Assembly: GCA_945862145.1 (NCBI GenBank)
Contig: CAMAXE010000012.1
Span: 54,562-118,561, forward strand
DNA from: Klebsiella pneumoniae
GTDB taxonomy: Bacteria; Pseudomonadota; Gammaproteobacteria; Pseudomonadales; UBA5518
DNA length: 64,000 nt
Reading direction: 5' to 3'
In this document: piece by piece, positions 62,638 through 64,000 of the stretch
How positions within the stretch are numbered: position 1 is the stretch's first letter
Layout: every line of letters starts with the position of its first letter
Program-made: the position numbers and the translations under genes
Notes under the pieces: model-generated
Told to the model about the DNA's origin: nothing
The model's database searches: none
What the model saw: the letters and a program-made list of their open reading frames with translations, nothing else

Positions 62638-64000
62638 TCAGAAGTTCACGCGGCCCGTGATTCCGTACACCGGACCCGACTGGATCACGAACTGGCCGGA
62701 GCCACCGGGGATTACGTTGGTCGACCCGGCCCAGTCGACAATCTCCGCGTCCGTCACGTTGTTGCCGAACACCGTGATATCGAAGCGCTCGGTACGCCAA
62801 GTGGCACGCAGCGACAGTCGCTCGTAGCCGTCTTGTCGGTAGTAGGGTGCGAGCACAAGATCGGGATTGTAGTCAGTTGCCATCGCGAGATCGGCTCGCA
62901 GGATCAGGTCACCCATCGCCATCGGCTGTGTGTACTGTGCCGAGACGTTGCCGGTCCAATCGGAGACGAAGGGCAGCTGGTATCCAGACTGATCGCAGAA
63001 GCCATTTGGGCCGGGCGTCTGAAGCTGGTTGCAAGGACCTGTCTTGAAGTCCTCGTATTGCGCGTCGGTCCATGCGAGGCTCGCAGTGAATAACAGCGCA
63101 TCCGTGGGTGCCCAGCTGAGGTCTGCCTCGACACCTTTCGTGCTCGCTTCCTCGGCGTTGGAGAGGTTGAATATCGTGCCGATGAATGCCGCAGTCTGGT
63201 AGTTGTCGTGAGTCTGATGAAAGGCGGCCAAGGAGCTCTGCAGCGCACCGTCGAGGAACGTGCCCTTCATGCCGACTTCGAAGGCTTTGACGGTCTCGTC
63301 GTCGAACTCGAAGCCGTTCTCACCGGCGCCGATAGGCCCCCACACCACGTTGAAGCCGCCAGACTTGAAGCCCCGCGAGTGCAGCGCGTAGACCAGCACC
63401 TCGTCGCTGAGGTCGTAGGAGAGATTGATCGAGTACGTTCCATCGCTTGTGCTGAGACTGTCACCGCCGCTGTCGGTTGGGTCGAAGATCGCTGCGAAGC
63501 CGCCGGCCTGGAATACGGGCGAGGCGGGGCCAGTGCCGTTGAAGTTGTCGTTGATCTTCTCGGCATCCTTCTCTTCATCGATCCAGCGAGCGCCCAAGCT
63601 GAGGTGTGCGCGATCGCTGAGGTCCCAGTCGACCTGCCCGAAGATCGAAATGCTTTCCGTATCGACGCTGCCCGTGAAATCACCCGTGTCGCCGTTGAGT
63701 CCCACGGCGAAAAGGGGCGCGTTGGGGCCAAGTTGGAACTGTACGTCGCGCTCCATTTCGTCCTTCAGGTAGAAGGCGCCGATGATCCAGCCTATGCCGC
63801 TGTCCTTGGGCTCGGAGGTCAACCGTACCTCAAGAGTCATCGCATCGCCTTCCTGGGTTTCCGCGAACTTGCCCACGGGCCACGTGAGCTGGTCAATGTC
63901 CTGACTGTCGTTGCCCTCGTACTCATTCCAGCTTGCAACGGCATTGAAGGTCAGGTCGTCGTTGATCTCATAGGCCGCGTCGATGACGATATCAGATCCG
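62638..64000 (-). CDS. TonB-dependent receptor, N-terminus beyond window end
   Basis: The C-terminal 453 residues of an outer-membrane barrel are visible and the frame stays open to the window edge (VASWNEYEGNDSQDIDQL near the edge). Barrel marks: GWIIGAFYLKDEMERDVQF, LSLGARWIDEEKD, YALHSRGFKSGGFNVVWG, AFEVGMKGTFLDGALQSSLAAF and a last strand GITGRVNF ending in Phe. The middle (about 62638-63876) can be read as a complete frame, but that would lack signal peptide and plug. Same strand as and ahead of hyuB and hyuA, so the three probably form an operon. Confidence 0.88.
   Translation of the reverse strand, partial: GSDIVIDAAYEINDDLTFNAVASWNEYEGNDSQDIDQLTWPVGKFAETQEGDAMTLEVRLTSEPKDSGIGWIIGAFYLKDEMERDVQFQLGPNAPLFAVGLNGDTGDFTGSVDTESISIFGQVDWDLSDRAHLSLGARWIDEEKDAEKINDNFNGTGPASPVFQAGGFAAIFDPTDSGGDSLSTSDGTYSINLSYDLSDEVLVYALHSRGFKSGGFNVVWGPIGAGENGFEFDDETVKAFEVGMKGTFLDGALQSSLAAFHQTHDNYQTAAFIGTIFNLSNAEEASTKGVEADLSWAPTDALLFTASLAWTDAQYEDFKTGPCNQLQTPGPNGFCDQSGYQLPFVSDWTGNVSAQYTQPMAMGDLILRADLAMATDYNPDLVLAPYYRQDGYERLSLRATWRTERFDITVFGNNVTDAEIVDWAGSTNVIPGGSGQFVIQSGPVYGITGRVNF

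Noticed and set aside
62638..63876. A complete 412-residue protein starting at 63876
   Set aside because: The same frame continues open to the window end with receptor-like sequence; the apparent start is an internal GTG valine.

Overview
The window reads as a 64 kb stretch of a GC-rich gammaproteobacterial chromosome. Pointers are the gene content (PrpE, Kup, RarD, DUF748, DUF3313, YciB-like, Lrp/Ald pair, three TonB-dependent receptors), Shine-Dalgarno led genes and gene-dense overlapping operons. Lineage below class is inference: glutaryl-CoA catabolism, wax-ester-synthase traces, P450s and many receptors would suit an aerobic marine or hydrocarbon/steroid-associated group such as Halieaceae or Nevskiales-like bacteria. 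I saw no rRNA, tRNA, CRISPR array or intact insertion sequence.

Layout. 1-9 kb: the start of a propionyl-CoA synthetase gene (cut by the window edge), RarD, an SDR/HerA-like ATPase pair and a four-gene acyl-CoA operon (glutaryl-CoA dehydrogenase, CaiB/BaiF CoA-transferase, 3-hydroxyisobutyrate-dehydrogenase-like enzyme, CoA-binding protein). 9-11.4 kb: an LLM oxidoreductase/amidohydrolase operon whose former third gene, a wax ester synthase, survives only as scraps. 11.5-20.7 kb: MFS transporter, a REP-like repeat region, MetY, epoxide hydrolase, Lrp/Ald divergent pair, Kup and a PhoD-type phosphatase. 20.8-35.7 kb: a TVP38-FAD oxidoreductase fusion, giant DUF748 protein, DUF885 protein, metallo-beta-lactamase-fold protein, two poorly characterised proteins, glucokinase, DODA-type dioxygenase and aminopeptidase P.

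35.9-41.5 kb is the most unusual segment: a tight seven-gene operon combining a GPP34 protein, a STAS anti-sigma-antagonist, an RsbW-like ATPase, a TrpX-type substrate-binding protein, a STAS protein with an unrecognised C-terminal domain, and the ABC permease and ATPase. It looks like a partner-switching signalling module built into an ABC importer, with no sigma factor and no recognisable PP2C phosphatase nearby.

41.6-47.5 kb holds YciB-like, DUF3313, an SDR, a P450 and a TonB receptor. At about 48.2 kb a deletion scar joins the first 58 codons of a vanished TonB receptor to the last half of a vanished acyl-CoA ligase. 48.5-64 kb is a catabolic cluster: MFS and cyclase-family hydrolase on one strand, then receptor, amidase, LLM monooxygenase, aspartoacylase-like protein, alpha-beta-barrel protein and P450 on the other, then receptor, hydantoinase B and hydantoinase A. 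Together they suggest uptake, oxygenation and ring opening of an imported cyclic amide, imide or related compound; the substrate is unknown. An inverted repeat TAACGT-N5-ACGTTA in the divergent promoter is a likely operator, but no regulator gene lies in the window.
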